Shown one piece after another: positions 16,261 through 24,624 of a stretch of 33,806 nucleotides of DNA. Source of the stretch: Coprobacter sp. (GTDB taxonomy: Bacteria; Bacteroidota; Bacteroidia; Bacteroidales; UBA11471); assembly GCA_017462265.1 (NCBI GenBank), contig JAFTRN010000025.1, forward strand, positions 1 to 33,806, given 5' to 3'. The notes under the pieces were generated by a model. It was not told the DNA's origin, did not search any database, and saw only the letters and a list, made by a program, of their open reading frames with translations. The first letter of the stretch is position 1. Every line of letters starts with the position of its first letter. The translations under genes were made by a program, and so were the position numbers.

Positions 16261-18441
16261 ATGAAAAAAACGCTTACCTCTATTGCCCTATTGTTGGCCT
16301 GTGTGAATATGATGGTGGCGGGCGACTATACCCGCTATGTCGATCCGTTTATTGGAACAGGGGCTGTCGAAGGCGGTTTGTCGGGAAATAATTATCCCGG
16401 AGCCACGATGCCTTTTGGTATGGTACAATTAAGTCCCGATACACACGAAGCTCCTACTTGGTATAATTGCTCCGGTTATAATTATAACGATAATACGATA
16501 TACGGTTTCAGTCATACCCACCTCAGCGGAACGGGTGCGGCCGATTTGATAGATGTCACATTATTTCCTACGGTAACCGAGGCTACACGTTCGGCGTTTA
16601 CTCACGATGAGGAGAGGGCGGCACCGGGATATTATGCCGTGAATCTCAAAGATGCCGGTGTAAAGGCCGAACTTTCAGCAACCGAACGCGTGGGCATACA
16701 TCGCTATACGTTCCCTGCCGACAAATCAGGTAAAATTATAGTCGATATGGAACATTCGGCGGTCAAAGGCGACTGGAATCGTCGAATCATCAATTCTCAA
16801 ATACGTCGTGTCGGCGATAATGCTTTGTCGGGCTATCGTATCATTACCGGCTGGGCAAAACTGCGTAAGGTCTATTTCTATATCGAATTTTCCGAACCTA
16901 TCGACAATATCGTGATGAGCGATGGCTCTCGTCGTCATGAAGGTGCCAATGTGATAAATGGTACGAGCCTCAAAGCCGATGTGTCGTTTGCCGCTACTGC
17001 CAAGCCTATCATATGTAAGGTGGCTCTGTCGCCGGTATCGGCCGACAATGCCCGTGAGAATATGGCGGCGGAGGCTGTACACTGGGATTTCGATAAATAT
17101 GTGGCCGATGCCGATGTCGCTTGGGATAAGCAGTTGGCTAAGATAGAGGTGACCGGACCGGCCGAGCAGATGAAAACCTTCTACACAGCCCTGTATCATT
17201 CAATGATTCAACCCAATGTGTTCAACGATGTGAATGGCGAATATCTGACACCCGACTATACCGTGGATAAAGTCCCTGCCGGTGAGGCGCAATACACCAC
17301 ATTCTCGTTGTGGGATACTTATCGAGCCATTCACCCCTTATATACCATTATCGAGACCGAGCGTACACGTGACTTCGTAAACAGTATGTTGCGTCACTAC
17401 GACAGCTATGGCTACCTGCCTATCTGGCATTTGTGGGGGCAAGACAACTACTGTATGATAGGCAATCACGCCATACCTGTGATTGTAGATGCCGTGCTCA
17501 AAGGTATCGACGGTATCGATGCCGAGCGTGCTTACGAGGCTGTACGCAACAGCTCATTGGAGGCGCACCCCAATTCACCGTTTGATGTGTGGGAAAAGTA
17601 TGGTTATATGCCCGAGAACATACAGACACAATCGGTGTCGATAACCCTCGAATTTGCGTTCGACGATTGGTGTGTGGCGCAGTTGGCTAAGGCTCTTGGC
17701 AAAGAGGCCGACTACGAACGATTCTTGAAACGTGCCAACTATTTCGAGAATCTCTACAATACAGATACACATTTCTTCCAATCCAAAGATGATAAAGGGG
17801 AGTGGATATTGCCCTTCGACGCATTGAAGTATGGTGCCAATGGCGGTTATCCCTTCACCGAGGGTAACGCATGGCAATATTATTGGTATGTGCCTCACAA
17901 TGTGCCGCGTCTGGTGGAACTGACCGGCGGTAAAAAGGCGTTTGTCAAGAAACTCGACGATTTCTTCTCTATTACCGAGGAGAGTGGCGAGAAAAACAGT
18001 AATATTTCGGGTATGATAGGTCAGTATGCTCACGGCAACGAGCCGAGCCATCACGTGGCCTATCTCTACAACTATGTGGGCCAACCCCGTAAATCGCAAG
18101 ATTTGATACGCCGTATCATGACCGAGTTATACAACAATACCTCAGCCGGATATTCGGGTAATGACGATTGCGGTGAGATGTCGGCTTGGTACATATTCGG
18201 CGCCATGGGTTTCTATCCTGTAAATCCTGCAAACGGACAGTATGACTTGGGAACACCCCTCTTTGATTCGTGTAAGATACATCTTGAAAATGGCAAAACG
18301 TTCGAGATAAAGGCCCGTCGCAAAGATGCTTCGCGCTATCATGTGGCATCGGTACGTCTCAATGGGAAGAAGTTGAATGGACTCACCCTGTCGCACGAGG
18401 CGATAATGGCGGGAGGTACTCTTGAATTTATACTGAAATGA
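16261..18441 (+). CDS. GH92 exo-alpha-mannosidase family protein, exported
   Basis: 726-aa GH92 member. The family comprises calcium-dependent inverting exo-alpha-mannosidases. Signal peptide MKKTLTSIALLLACVNMMVA; the mature part starts with the hallmark YVDPFIGTG, then NNYPGATMPFGMVQLSPDT and GFSHTHLSGTG (N-terminal beta-sandwich). The catalytic domain has LWDTYRA, TEGNAWQY with E534 as likely general acid, the HGNEPSHH block, and GNDDCGEMSAW with D635/D636 near the expected catalytic base. All family hallmarks are intact. Linkage specificity cannot be told. It overlaps the GH110 gene by 4 bp (ATGA), so the two are translationally coupled and probably act on one glycan. An alpha-mannosidase beside alpha-galactosidases and arabinofuranosidases is unexpected for a purely pectic target. 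Confidence 0.93.
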   Translation: MKKTLTSIALLLACVNMMVAGDYTRYVDPFIGTGAVEGGLSGNNYPGATMPFGMVQLSPDTHEAPTWYNCSGYNYNDNTIYGFSHTHLSGTGAADLIDVTLFPTVTEATRSAFTHDEERAAPGYYAVNLKDAGVKAELSATERVGIHRYTFPADKSGKIIVDMEHSAVKGDWNRRIINSQIRRVGDNALSGYRIITGWAKLRKVYFYIEFSEPIDNIVMSDGSRRHEGANVINGTSLKADVSFAATAKPIICKVALSPVSADNARENMAAEAVHWDFDKYVADADVAWDKQLAKIEVTGPAEQMKTFYTALYHSMIQPNVFNDVNGEYLTPDYTVDKVPAGEAQYTTFSLWDTYRAIHPLYTIIETERTRDFVNSMLRHYDSYGYLPIWHLWGQDNYCMIGNHAIPVIVDAVLKGIDGIDAERAYEAVRNSSLEAHPNSPFDVWEKYGYMPENIQTQSVSITLEFAFDDWCVAQLAKALGKEADYERFLKRANYFENLYNTDTHFFQSKDDKGEWILPFDALKYGANGGYPFTEGNAWQYYWYVPHNVPRLVELTGGKKAFVKKLDDFFSITEESGEKNSNISGMIGQYAHGNEPSHHVAYLYNYVGQPRKSQDLIRRIMTELYNNTSAGYSGNDDCGEMSAWYIFGAMGFYPVNPANGQYDLGTPLFDSCKIHLENGKTFEIKARRKDASRYHVASVRLNGKKLNGLTLSHEAIMAGGTLEFILK

Positions 18442-20171
18442 TGAAAAAACAATTTAGAAACTATTTGGCTTTTAAGCAGTTTCTTATAGTAATATTATTG
18501 TTGATAAGTGGCATCGCACATGCAGAGCGGGTGATACAAGTATCCGTATGCAGTGGCGATGCCACTCGCATCATACAACAGGCGATAGACAGCGCAGCCC
18601 ACTACGACGGGAAGTCGGTGACCATCAAATTGGCAGCAACCGATTATCATATTTCTCGCGAGAAAGCCACATCCCATCTCTATTACATTTCCAATACCAC
18701 ATCGGTCGAGGAAAATCCCGACCCCACCAAGCATATCGGTTTGTGGCTACGCGATATGCGTAATGTGACCATCGACGGCTGTGGCGCGCGACTGGTAACT
18801 CATGGTGAGATGACCACGTTTGTGATAGACGGTTGTGAAAATATTACGTTGCGTAATTTTACCGTTATGGCGGCCGATCCTTCCGTACCCGAGATGGTCG
18901 TGGTAGAGTCGCGCAATCAGACGCTGGTGGCTCGTCCTACCGAAGGCTCTCGCTACGAAATTGCCGATGATGGTCGTTTCTACTGGGTAGGCGAGGGGTG
19001 GCGCTTTTCCGAGGGAATAGCGCAGATATATTACCCCGACCGCGACGTAACATATCGTTGCAACACCCCGTTATCGGGGTTGTGGTTTGTGCGCGAGCGT
19101 GACGGATTGTTACACTTCCGTTATCACGGTATGGCACCGGCAGCCAAGCCCGGCGATGTGTATCAGATGCGCCACTCTTTCCGCACGGAGGTTTGCGGGT
19201 TTATCCATCACAGCAAAAATGTGACAATCGATAATTGTACGTTCAATTTTTTAGGCAATTTCGGTATTGTAGGGCAATATTCCGAGAATCTGACCTATCG
19301 TCGCTTGCGTTGCGCGCCGCCTTATGGCTCGGAACGTACGTGTGCCGGATTTGCCGATTTTGTGCAGATGTCGGGTTGTAAAGGAAAAATCTCCATCACC
19401 GACAGCTATTTCGAGGGTGCGCACGACGATCCCATCAATATACATGGTACACACCTCAAGGTCGTGGAATATCCGGCCGACCGACAGGTGAAAGTGCGTT
19501 TTATGCATGGGCAGAGTTATGGATTCGACGCCTTTTTCCCTGGAGATGATATAGAGTTTGTCGATGCGCACACGCTCCTATGTTGCCAGTCGGCCCGTGT
19601 GAAGTCGGTAGAACGCATCGACAATTACACACTGTTGCTCACCCTCAATAAACCGATAGCCGAGGCGGTGAAAACACTCGAAAACGTCTCGATAGAGAAT
19701 GTTACATGGACACCCGATGTGGAGATTACACACAACTATTTCTCTCGCACGCCCACTCGCGGAATACTGGTGACTACGCGCGGTAAAGTGTTGATAGCCG
19801 ATAATACCTTTTTCCGTATCCCCATGAGTGCCATATTGGTATCGGACGACGCTCGCAGTTGGTACGAGTCCGGTCCTGTGCGTGATGTGACAATAGCACG
19901 CAACCATTTCTACGAATGTGAATCGCCGGTGATAGCCGTCGCTCCCGAGAACGACCGCTATGAGGGGGCGGTACATCGCAATGTGACTATCGAGCATAAT
20001 CGCTTTGTGCTCACTCGCGACGAAGCCGTGCGGGCGCATAGTACCGACAACTTCACGGTACGAGGAAACCATTTTGTCTCACCGTCGGACAGCCTGCCTA
20101 CTGAGCAATCACTCGTGAAAACCGAGAATTGCAACAACACGATTGTTGCAGGAAACACCGTCACGCGGTAA
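18438..20171 (+). CDS. GH110 alpha-1,3-galactosidase-like, exported beta-helix enzyme
   Basis: 577-aa right-handed parallel beta-helix enzyme resembling GH110 alpha-1,3-galactosidases of Bacteroides, in length and motifs (FYWVGEGWRFSEG, YPDRDVTYRCNTPL). These cleave terminal alpha-1,3-galactose, as on blood-group B or linear alpha-Gal structures. An N-terminal hydrophobic segment (about 14-30: LIVILLLISGIAHA) is the signal peptide. Repeated helix rungs read NVTIDGC, NITLRNF, NVTIDNC, DVTIARN, NVTIEHN. The Asp pair D330/D331 in GAHDDPINIHG matches the paired catalytic Asp of the family. The ATG overlaps the GH92 stop codon; a second ATG follows at once (18441). A strong hairpin ends the unit. 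Actual substrate in this setting is open; some homologues may act on plant or algal galactans. Confidence 0.8.
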   Translation: MMKKQFRNYLAFKQFLIVILLLISGIAHAERVIQVSVCSGDATRIIQQAIDSAAHYDGKSVTIKLAATDYHISREKATSHLYYISNTTSVEENPDPTKHIGLWLRDMRNVTIDGCGARLVTHGEMTTFVIDGCENITLRNFTVMAADPSVPEMVVVESRNQTLVARPTEGSRYEIADDGRFYWVGEGWRFSEGIAQIYYPDRDVTYRCNTPLSGLWFVRERDGLLHFRYHGMAPAAKPGDVYQMRHSFRTEVCGFIHHSKNVTIDNCTFNFLGNFGIVGQYSENLTYRRLRCAPPYGSERTCAGFADFVQMSGCKGKISITDSYFEGAHDDPINIHGTHLKVVEYPADRQVKVRFMHGQSYGFDAFFPGDDIEFVDAHTLLCCQSARVKSVERIDNYTLLLTLNKPIAEAVKTLENVSIENVTWTPDVEITHNYFSRTPTRGILVTTRGKVLIADNTFFRIPMSAILVSDDARSWYESGPVRDVTIARNHFYECESPVIAVAPENDRYEGAVHRNVTIEHNRFVLTRDEAVRAHSTDNFTVRGNHFVSPSDSLPTEQSLVKTENCNNTIVAGNTVTR

Positions 20172-20190
20172 TTTTGAATCGTAAGACCGA

Positions 20191-20238
20191 ATAGATACAC
20201 TCCGCTACTCGTATGTTCGAGTGGTGGGGTGTATCTAT
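20191..20238 (+). terminator. Long hairpin terminator after GH110
   Basis: A 21-bp stem (20191-20211 with 20218-20238, loop TATGTT) in which every position pairs, three as G-U. It starts 20 nt past the GH110 stop codon. There is no strong T-run after it, which is common for Bacteroidota hairpins. It separates the GH92-GH110 unit from the GH2 promoter. Confidence 0.7.
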
Positions 20239-20297
20239 ATTAAAGATTGATTATCAGTTGATATAGATATGTGCTCTAATTGTAATATTGTGATGTT

Positions 20298-20328
20298 TTT
20301 GTCGAGTGAAAAATTTGAAATATATTTG
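20298..20328 (+). promoter_or_regulatory. Consensus promoter of the GH2-SGNH-GH43-GH51-GH51 operon
   Basis: TTTG at 20298-20301, 19-nt spacer, TATATTTG at 20321-20328: a full match to the Bacteroides TTTG-N19-TAnnTTTG pattern. Transcription would start near 20335, giving a leader of about 25 nt to the ATG at 20360. It is the best promoter in the window. Confidence 0.7.
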
Positions 20329-20359
20329 TGAACAAAAGATAAACCTCAACTACTATATC

Positions 20360-22789
20360 ATGAAAAAGAGTCTGATTTTATCGTTACTGTGTGTGGCGAT
20401 GTCGGTATCGGCACAGGTGCGTCAAGAGATAGCCCTCGAAAAGGGGTGGCGTTTTATGCGTGGAGATGTACCGGGTGCTGAGAGTGTGGCGTATGACGAC
20501 AGCCATTGGCAAGAGGTGTGTGTGCCTCACGACTGGGCTATTGCCGGTCCGTTTGACAAGAATATCGACATACAGGTGGTGGCGATAGAGCAGAATGGAG
20601 AGAAGGGCGCTACCGAGAAAACCGGTCGCACCGGCGCATTACCCTATATCGGAGTAGGGTGGTATCGCACATTGTTTGAAGTACCACAAGGACGACGAGT
20701 AACCTTGTCGTTCGATGGTGCCATGAGCCGTCCACAGGTATATATCAATGGACATAAAGCGGGAGAGTGGGGCTATGGCTACACTCCGTTCCATATAGAT
20801 ATAACCCCATATCTTACCGAGGGAAAAAACACGTTGGCCGTGCGTCTCGAAAATCTTGCCGAGAGTTCACGTTGGTATCCCGGTGCGGGACTATATCGCC
20901 CCGTATCGCTCATTGTGACCGATGAGGTGGCCGTGCGTATGTGGGGTACACGTGTCACGACACCGGTGGTCGGCGCCGATAATGCTCTCGTACAGGTCGA
21001 TACCGAGATCGATAATGCTCATGGGCGTGTGCTCGATATAGCTACGGAAATATTCGATGCCGAGGGTCGCAGTGTAGCCGTGGCGAGAAATCAAGAGTTG
21101 CTGTTCGATGGTACAACACAGGCCCGCCTTACGGTGGAAAATCCCTCGTTGTGGTCGCCCGAGTCGCCGGTGTTGTACACAGCCGTGGTGACTATACGTG
21201 AAAATGGCGAGTTGAAAGATGAATATAAGACACGGTTTGGTATTCGTACGATTGATGTAAATCCCGAGCAGGGGTTTGTACTCAACGGGGTGCCCCGTAA
21301 GTTCAAGGGGGTGTGTCTGCATCACGACCTCGGTCCGCTCGGAGCTGCCGTGAACAAGGCGGCTTTGCGTCGTCAGCTTCTCATCATGAAAGAGATGGGT
21401 TGCGATGCCATACGCACGTCGCACAATATGCCCTCTACGTGGCAGATGGAGCTTTGCGATGAATTGGGCCTGATGGTGATGGCCGAGTCGTTCGACGAAT
21501 GGGCGATTGCCAAATGTAAAAACGGCTATAATCTCTTCTTTGACGAATGGGCCGAGAAAGACCTTGTAAATCTTATCCGTTGTCATCGCAATCACCCGTC
21601 GATAGTGATGTGGAGTATCGGTAATGAGGTTCCCGAGCAGGCCCGAACCCAAGGTGGCCGAGTGGCAAAATTCTTGCAAGACATCTGTCACCGCGAGGAT
21701 CCGACACGCACCGTAACGGTAGGTATGGACCAGCCCGATAACGCGATGAAAAATCAGTTTGCAGCCCTACTCGATGTGCCGGGACTCAACTATCGATTGC
21801 ATCGCTATGAGGAGAGTTATAAACGTATGCCGCAGCAGTTGATTTTAGGTTCGGAAACCGCCTCTACCATCAGCTCGCGCGGTGTGTATAAATTCCCGGT
21901 AGAAAAGACGCAAAACAAGCAGTACGATGACGCACAGTGCTCGTCGTATGATATGGGTGCTTGTCGGTGGTCGAATCTTCCCGATGACGACTGGGCTTTC
22001 CAAGATGATAAATCGTGGGTAATAGGCGAGTTTGTATGGACCGGATTTGACTATCTCGGCGAGCCAACCCCCTATGATGAGGTGTGGCCTTCGCGCAGTT
22101 CCTATTTCGGTATCTGCGACCTTGCCGGGTTGCCCAAGGACCGTTATTACCTCTATCGCAGTCGTTGGAATACCTCTTCGCCCACATTGCACGTGTTACC
22201 CCACTGGAACTGGGAGGGACGCGAAGGCGAAGTTACCCCGGTTTATTGCTATACTTCATATCCATCGGCCGAACTTTTTGTAAATGGTGTGTCGCAAGGC
22301 CGTCGCACCAAAGATGCCACACAACCCTACGACCGCTATCGTCTGCGCTGGAACGATGTGGTATATCAGCCCGGTACGATACGGGTGGTAGCGTATGATG
22401 AGGCCGGAAATGCAGTTGCCGAGAAAGAGATACATACGGCCGGTAAGCCCCATCATTTGGAACTCGTGGCCGATAAAATGTCGCTTGCAGCCGATGGCCG
22501 CGATATGGCGTTTGTTACGGTGCAGGCCGTAGATAGAGATGGAAATCCCTGCCCGTTGGCCGATAATGCCTTGACGTTTGTCGTGAAGGGTGCCGGAAAA
22601 TATCGTGCCGCATGTAATGGCGATGCGACCTCTACCGAGATATTCCATGCTCCGACCATGAAACTGTTTAACGGACAGCTCGTTGTATTGGTACAGTCGT
22701 TGGAGCGGGAGGGTGATATAACCCTTACCGTGACGGGAAAAGGGGTGAAAACCGCCCGCATCACTCTTGAAAGTAAGAATAGTAAATAA
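20360..22789 (+). CDS. GH2 beta-galactosidase-like enzyme, exported
   Basis: 809-aa GH2 enzyme, most likely a beta-galactosidase; other GH2 activities (for example alpha-L-arabinopyranosidase) are possible. Signal peptide MKKSLILSLLCVAMSVSA cut before Q. Order: sugar-binding jelly-roll (PHDWAIAGPFD, GVGWYRTLF), immunoglobulin-like domain, TIM barrel (GVCLHHDLGPLGAA, IRTSHNMP, WSIGNEVP with acid/base E423, GSETAS with likely nucleophile E499, GEFVWTGFDYLGEPTPY), and C-terminal Ig-like/DUF4982-type domains from about 610. The start at 20360 fits the promoter and signal peptide; an upstream in-frame start at 20306 would put the -7 box inside the gene. First gene of the arabinofuranosidase operon, so it may remove galactose exposed by arabinose trimming. 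Confidence 0.9.
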   Translation: MKKSLILSLLCVAMSVSAQVRQEIALEKGWRFMRGDVPGAESVAYDDSHWQEVCVPHDWAIAGPFDKNIDIQVVAIEQNGEKGATEKTGRTGALPYIGVGWYRTLFEVPQGRRVTLSFDGAMSRPQVYINGHKAGEWGYGYTPFHIDITPYLTEGKNTLAVRLENLAESSRWYPGAGLYRPVSLIVTDEVAVRMWGTRVTTPVVGADNALVQVDTEIDNAHGRVLDIATEIFDAEGRSVAVARNQELLFDGTTQARLTVENPSLWSPESPVLYTAVVTIRENGELKDEYKTRFGIRTIDVNPEQGFVLNGVPRKFKGVCLHHDLGPLGAAVNKAALRRQLLIMKEMGCDAIRTSHNMPSTWQMELCDELGLMVMAESFDEWAIAKCKNGYNLFFDEWAEKDLVNLIRCHRNHPSIVMWSIGNEVPEQARTQGGRVAKFLQDICHREDPTRTVTVGMDQPDNAMKNQFAALLDVPGLNYRLHRYEESYKRMPQQLILGSETASTISSRGVYKFPVEKTQNKQYDDAQCSSYDMGACRWSNLPDDDWAFQDDKSWVIGEFVWTGFDYLGEPTPYDEVWPSRSSYFGICDLAGLPKDRYYLYRSRWNTSSPTLHVLPHWNWEGREGEVTPVYCYTSYPSAELFVNGVSQGRRTKDATQPYDRYRLRWNDVVYQPGTIRVVAYDEAGNAVAEKEIHTAGKPHHLELVADKMSLAADGRDMAFVTVQAVDRDGNPCPLADNALTFVVKGAGKYRAACNGDATSTEIFHAPTMKLFNGQLVVLVQSLEREGDITLTVTGKGVKTARITLESKNSK

Positions 22790-22828
22790 TAGATGTGGCT
22801 ATAAGAGGCTACGAAATAAACAATTACC

Positions 22829-23593
22829 ATGAAAAAGTGTATAGTGTTCTGTCTGCTGTGCGGAATGTTGTCGGGCATATCGGCACAAGATTTGAATGTA
22901 GTATTTATCGGAAACAGCATCACGCAAGGTGTGCGTCTTGCCGATCCTGCCACCGAAGCCCCGCCGGCACAGGCCTCCCTATATCTGCAAGAGCGGGTGA
23001 AGGGACATGTCGATTTTAGAAATTGCGGACGTAGCGGACGTACTACACTCAATTTCTTGCCTGTAACCGATACGGAGTTTCCCAAAATGTTGAAATCGGC
23101 CGATGAGTTGGCCAAGAAAAAGGGCATACTTCTTTTCTCTATCATGCTGGGAACGAACGATAGTGCCGTGCGCGGGCCATTGGGCGCACCGGTGCATACG
23201 TCGGTCTATTACACCAATATGCAAGCCATCATCGACGCCTTGCTCGAACGCTACCCCGAGGCCCTCTTTGTATTACATCGCCCTACCTGGTACAGCTTGA
23301 ATACCTATAATTCTTCGACCTATTTGGCCGAGGGATTGAAACGGTTACAGAGCTATTTCCCCATGCTCGACAGGCTTGTAGAACACTATGCCTCGCGCAA
23401 TCCGGAACAGGTGTTCTTGGGTGATACCCTTGCGTTTGATTTCTTCAAAGAAAATTATCTGACGCATCACACCCCCGAGAACGGTCAGGCAGGAACATTC
23501 TACCTCCACCCCAATAAGGCCGGTGCCAAAGAATTGGGCCGATATTGGGCCGAGGCGATTATACGAGTCCTCCCGAAGAAAATGTGCAAATAA
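22829..23593 (+). CDS. Small exported SGNH/GDSL-type hydrolase
   Basis: 254-aa SGNH-fold hydrolase, probably a carbohydrate acyl- or acetyl-esterase. Signal peptide MKKCIVFCLLCGMLSGISA cut before Q. Block I is FIGNSIT with nucleophile S30; block II is NCGRSGRT; block III is MLGTNDSA; block V is FYLHPNKAG with H227. The usual block V Asp three residues before His is Phe here, so the charge-relay Asp is missing or supplied from elsewhere. It is 39 nt after GH2 and 36 nt before GH43, within the same transcript, which suggests it deacylates the same arabinose/galactose-bearing glycan. It is a different subfamily from the two large esterases in the window. Confidence 0.8.
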   Translation: MKKCIVFCLLCGMLSGISAQDLNVVFIGNSITQGVRLADPATEAPPAQASLYLQERVKGHVDFRNCGRSGRTTLNFLPVTDTEFPKMLKSADELAKKKGILLFSIMLGTNDSAVRGPLGAPVHTSVYYTNMQAIIDALLERYPEALFVLHRPTWYSLNTYNSSTYLAEGLKRLQSYFPMLDRLVEHYASRNPEQVFLGDTLAFDFFKENYLTHHTPENGQAGTFYLHPNKAGAKELGRYWAEAIIRVLPKKMCK

Positions 23594-23629
23594 TTGAGTG
23601 AAAAGAGTCTTTTGGGCGTATTTTATATT

Positions 23630-24616
23630 ATGAAGAAACCGGTAATACTTTTTGTTTTACTCTCCTGGGTGATCTCTCTCGGTGCACAGCCTGCGGACAT
23701 GGAACGGGATAGTCTCTATCTCTTTTCCTACTTTACCAATCGCGATGCCAATACGCACGGTATGCATTACGCGTGGAGTAGCGACGGATATGAATGGCAC
23801 ACGATCGGCGCGCCCCTCGGATTGTTGCGTCCCGATGCGACGAGTGAAGCGCCCCGACTGCGTGACCCCTTCTTCATGCAGGGACGTGATGGTATGTGGC
23901 ATTGCGTGTGGACCACGGGGTGGGAGACGCCCCACATAGGATATGCGTCGTCGCCCGATCTCATACATTGGAGCGAGCCACGTTTGCTACACGTGATGCA
24001 GAGTGCCGGATATGAGCCTCGTAACTGTTGGGCGCCCGAGATGTTGTATGACGAGGAGAATGATTGCTACTTGATATTCTGGGCAAGTACCATAAAGGTA
24101 GCCGGGGAATGGCGTGTGGAGGCCGGTAAACGGTACGACAATCGTATGTATTATACCACGACGAAGGATTTTGTTACGTTCACTCCCGCGCAACCCTTTC
24201 TCGATTATGGTTATAACGTAATCGATGCCACTGTGCGACGCATAGGCGATACCTATTATATGATATATAAAGACGAACGCGAGTTGCCCGAGCCGCATAA
24301 ATATCTGCTGGTGGCGGTATCACATCGGGCCGCAGGTCCCTACAAGCCCCTTACCGGCGATACCTTCACCCCGGCGTGGGTAGAAGGTCCGTCGTTTATC
24401 GATCTTCCCGATGGCTCTTATATCTGCTATATGGACAATTATCGCAAGCACTATTATAGCGCCATGACCACGAGCGATTTCCGCACGTGGACACCGGCTC
24501 CGCAAAAATTGAAAATGCCATCGGGCGCGGCACATGGCGCGGTGCAGAAAGTAGCGACATCGGTTGTCGAAAACCTGTTGCGCTATGTCGATACATTAAC
24601 CTCTCAAATAAAATAA
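23630..24616 (+). CDS. GH43-family arabinosidase/xylosidase-like enzyme, exported
   Basis: 328-aa five-bladed beta-propeller of the GH43 type, which typically cleaves alpha-L-arabinofuranosyl, beta-xylosyl or galactosyl ends by inversion. Signal peptide MKKPVILFVLLSWVISLGA cut before Q. The catalytic triad is visible: base D79 in LRDPFF, pKa-tuning D199 in VIDATV, acid E252 in VEGPSF. Other propeller blades show WSSDGYEWH, WAPEMLYDEE and YYMIYKDE. No extra C-terminal module, so a minimal single-domain member. A TTG-initiated extension from 23594 is rejected because it pushes the signal peptide inward. GH51 follows 8 nt after the stop codon, supporting arabinose release as the role. Confidence 0.88.
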   Translation: MKKPVILFVLLSWVISLGAQPADMERDSLYLFSYFTNRDANTHGMHYAWSSDGYEWHTIGAPLGLLRPDATSEAPRLRDPFFMQGRDGMWHCVWTTGWETPHIGYASSPDLIHWSEPRLLHVMQSAGYEPRNCWAPEMLYDEENDCYLIFWASTIKVAGEWRVEAGKRYDNRMYYTTTKDFVTFTPAQPFLDYGYNVIDATVRRIGDTYYMIYKDERELPEPHKYLLVAVSHRAAGPYKPLTGDTFTPAWVEGPSFIDLPDGSYICYMDNYRKHYYSAMTTSDFRTWTPAPQKLKMPSGAAHGAVQKVATSVVENLLRYVDTLTSQIK

Positions 24617-24624
24617 AGTATCAT

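Noticed and set aside
24487..24624. N-terminal extension of the first GH51
   Set aside because: It overlaps the GH43 3' end out of frame and would bury a clear signal peptide starting at 24625.
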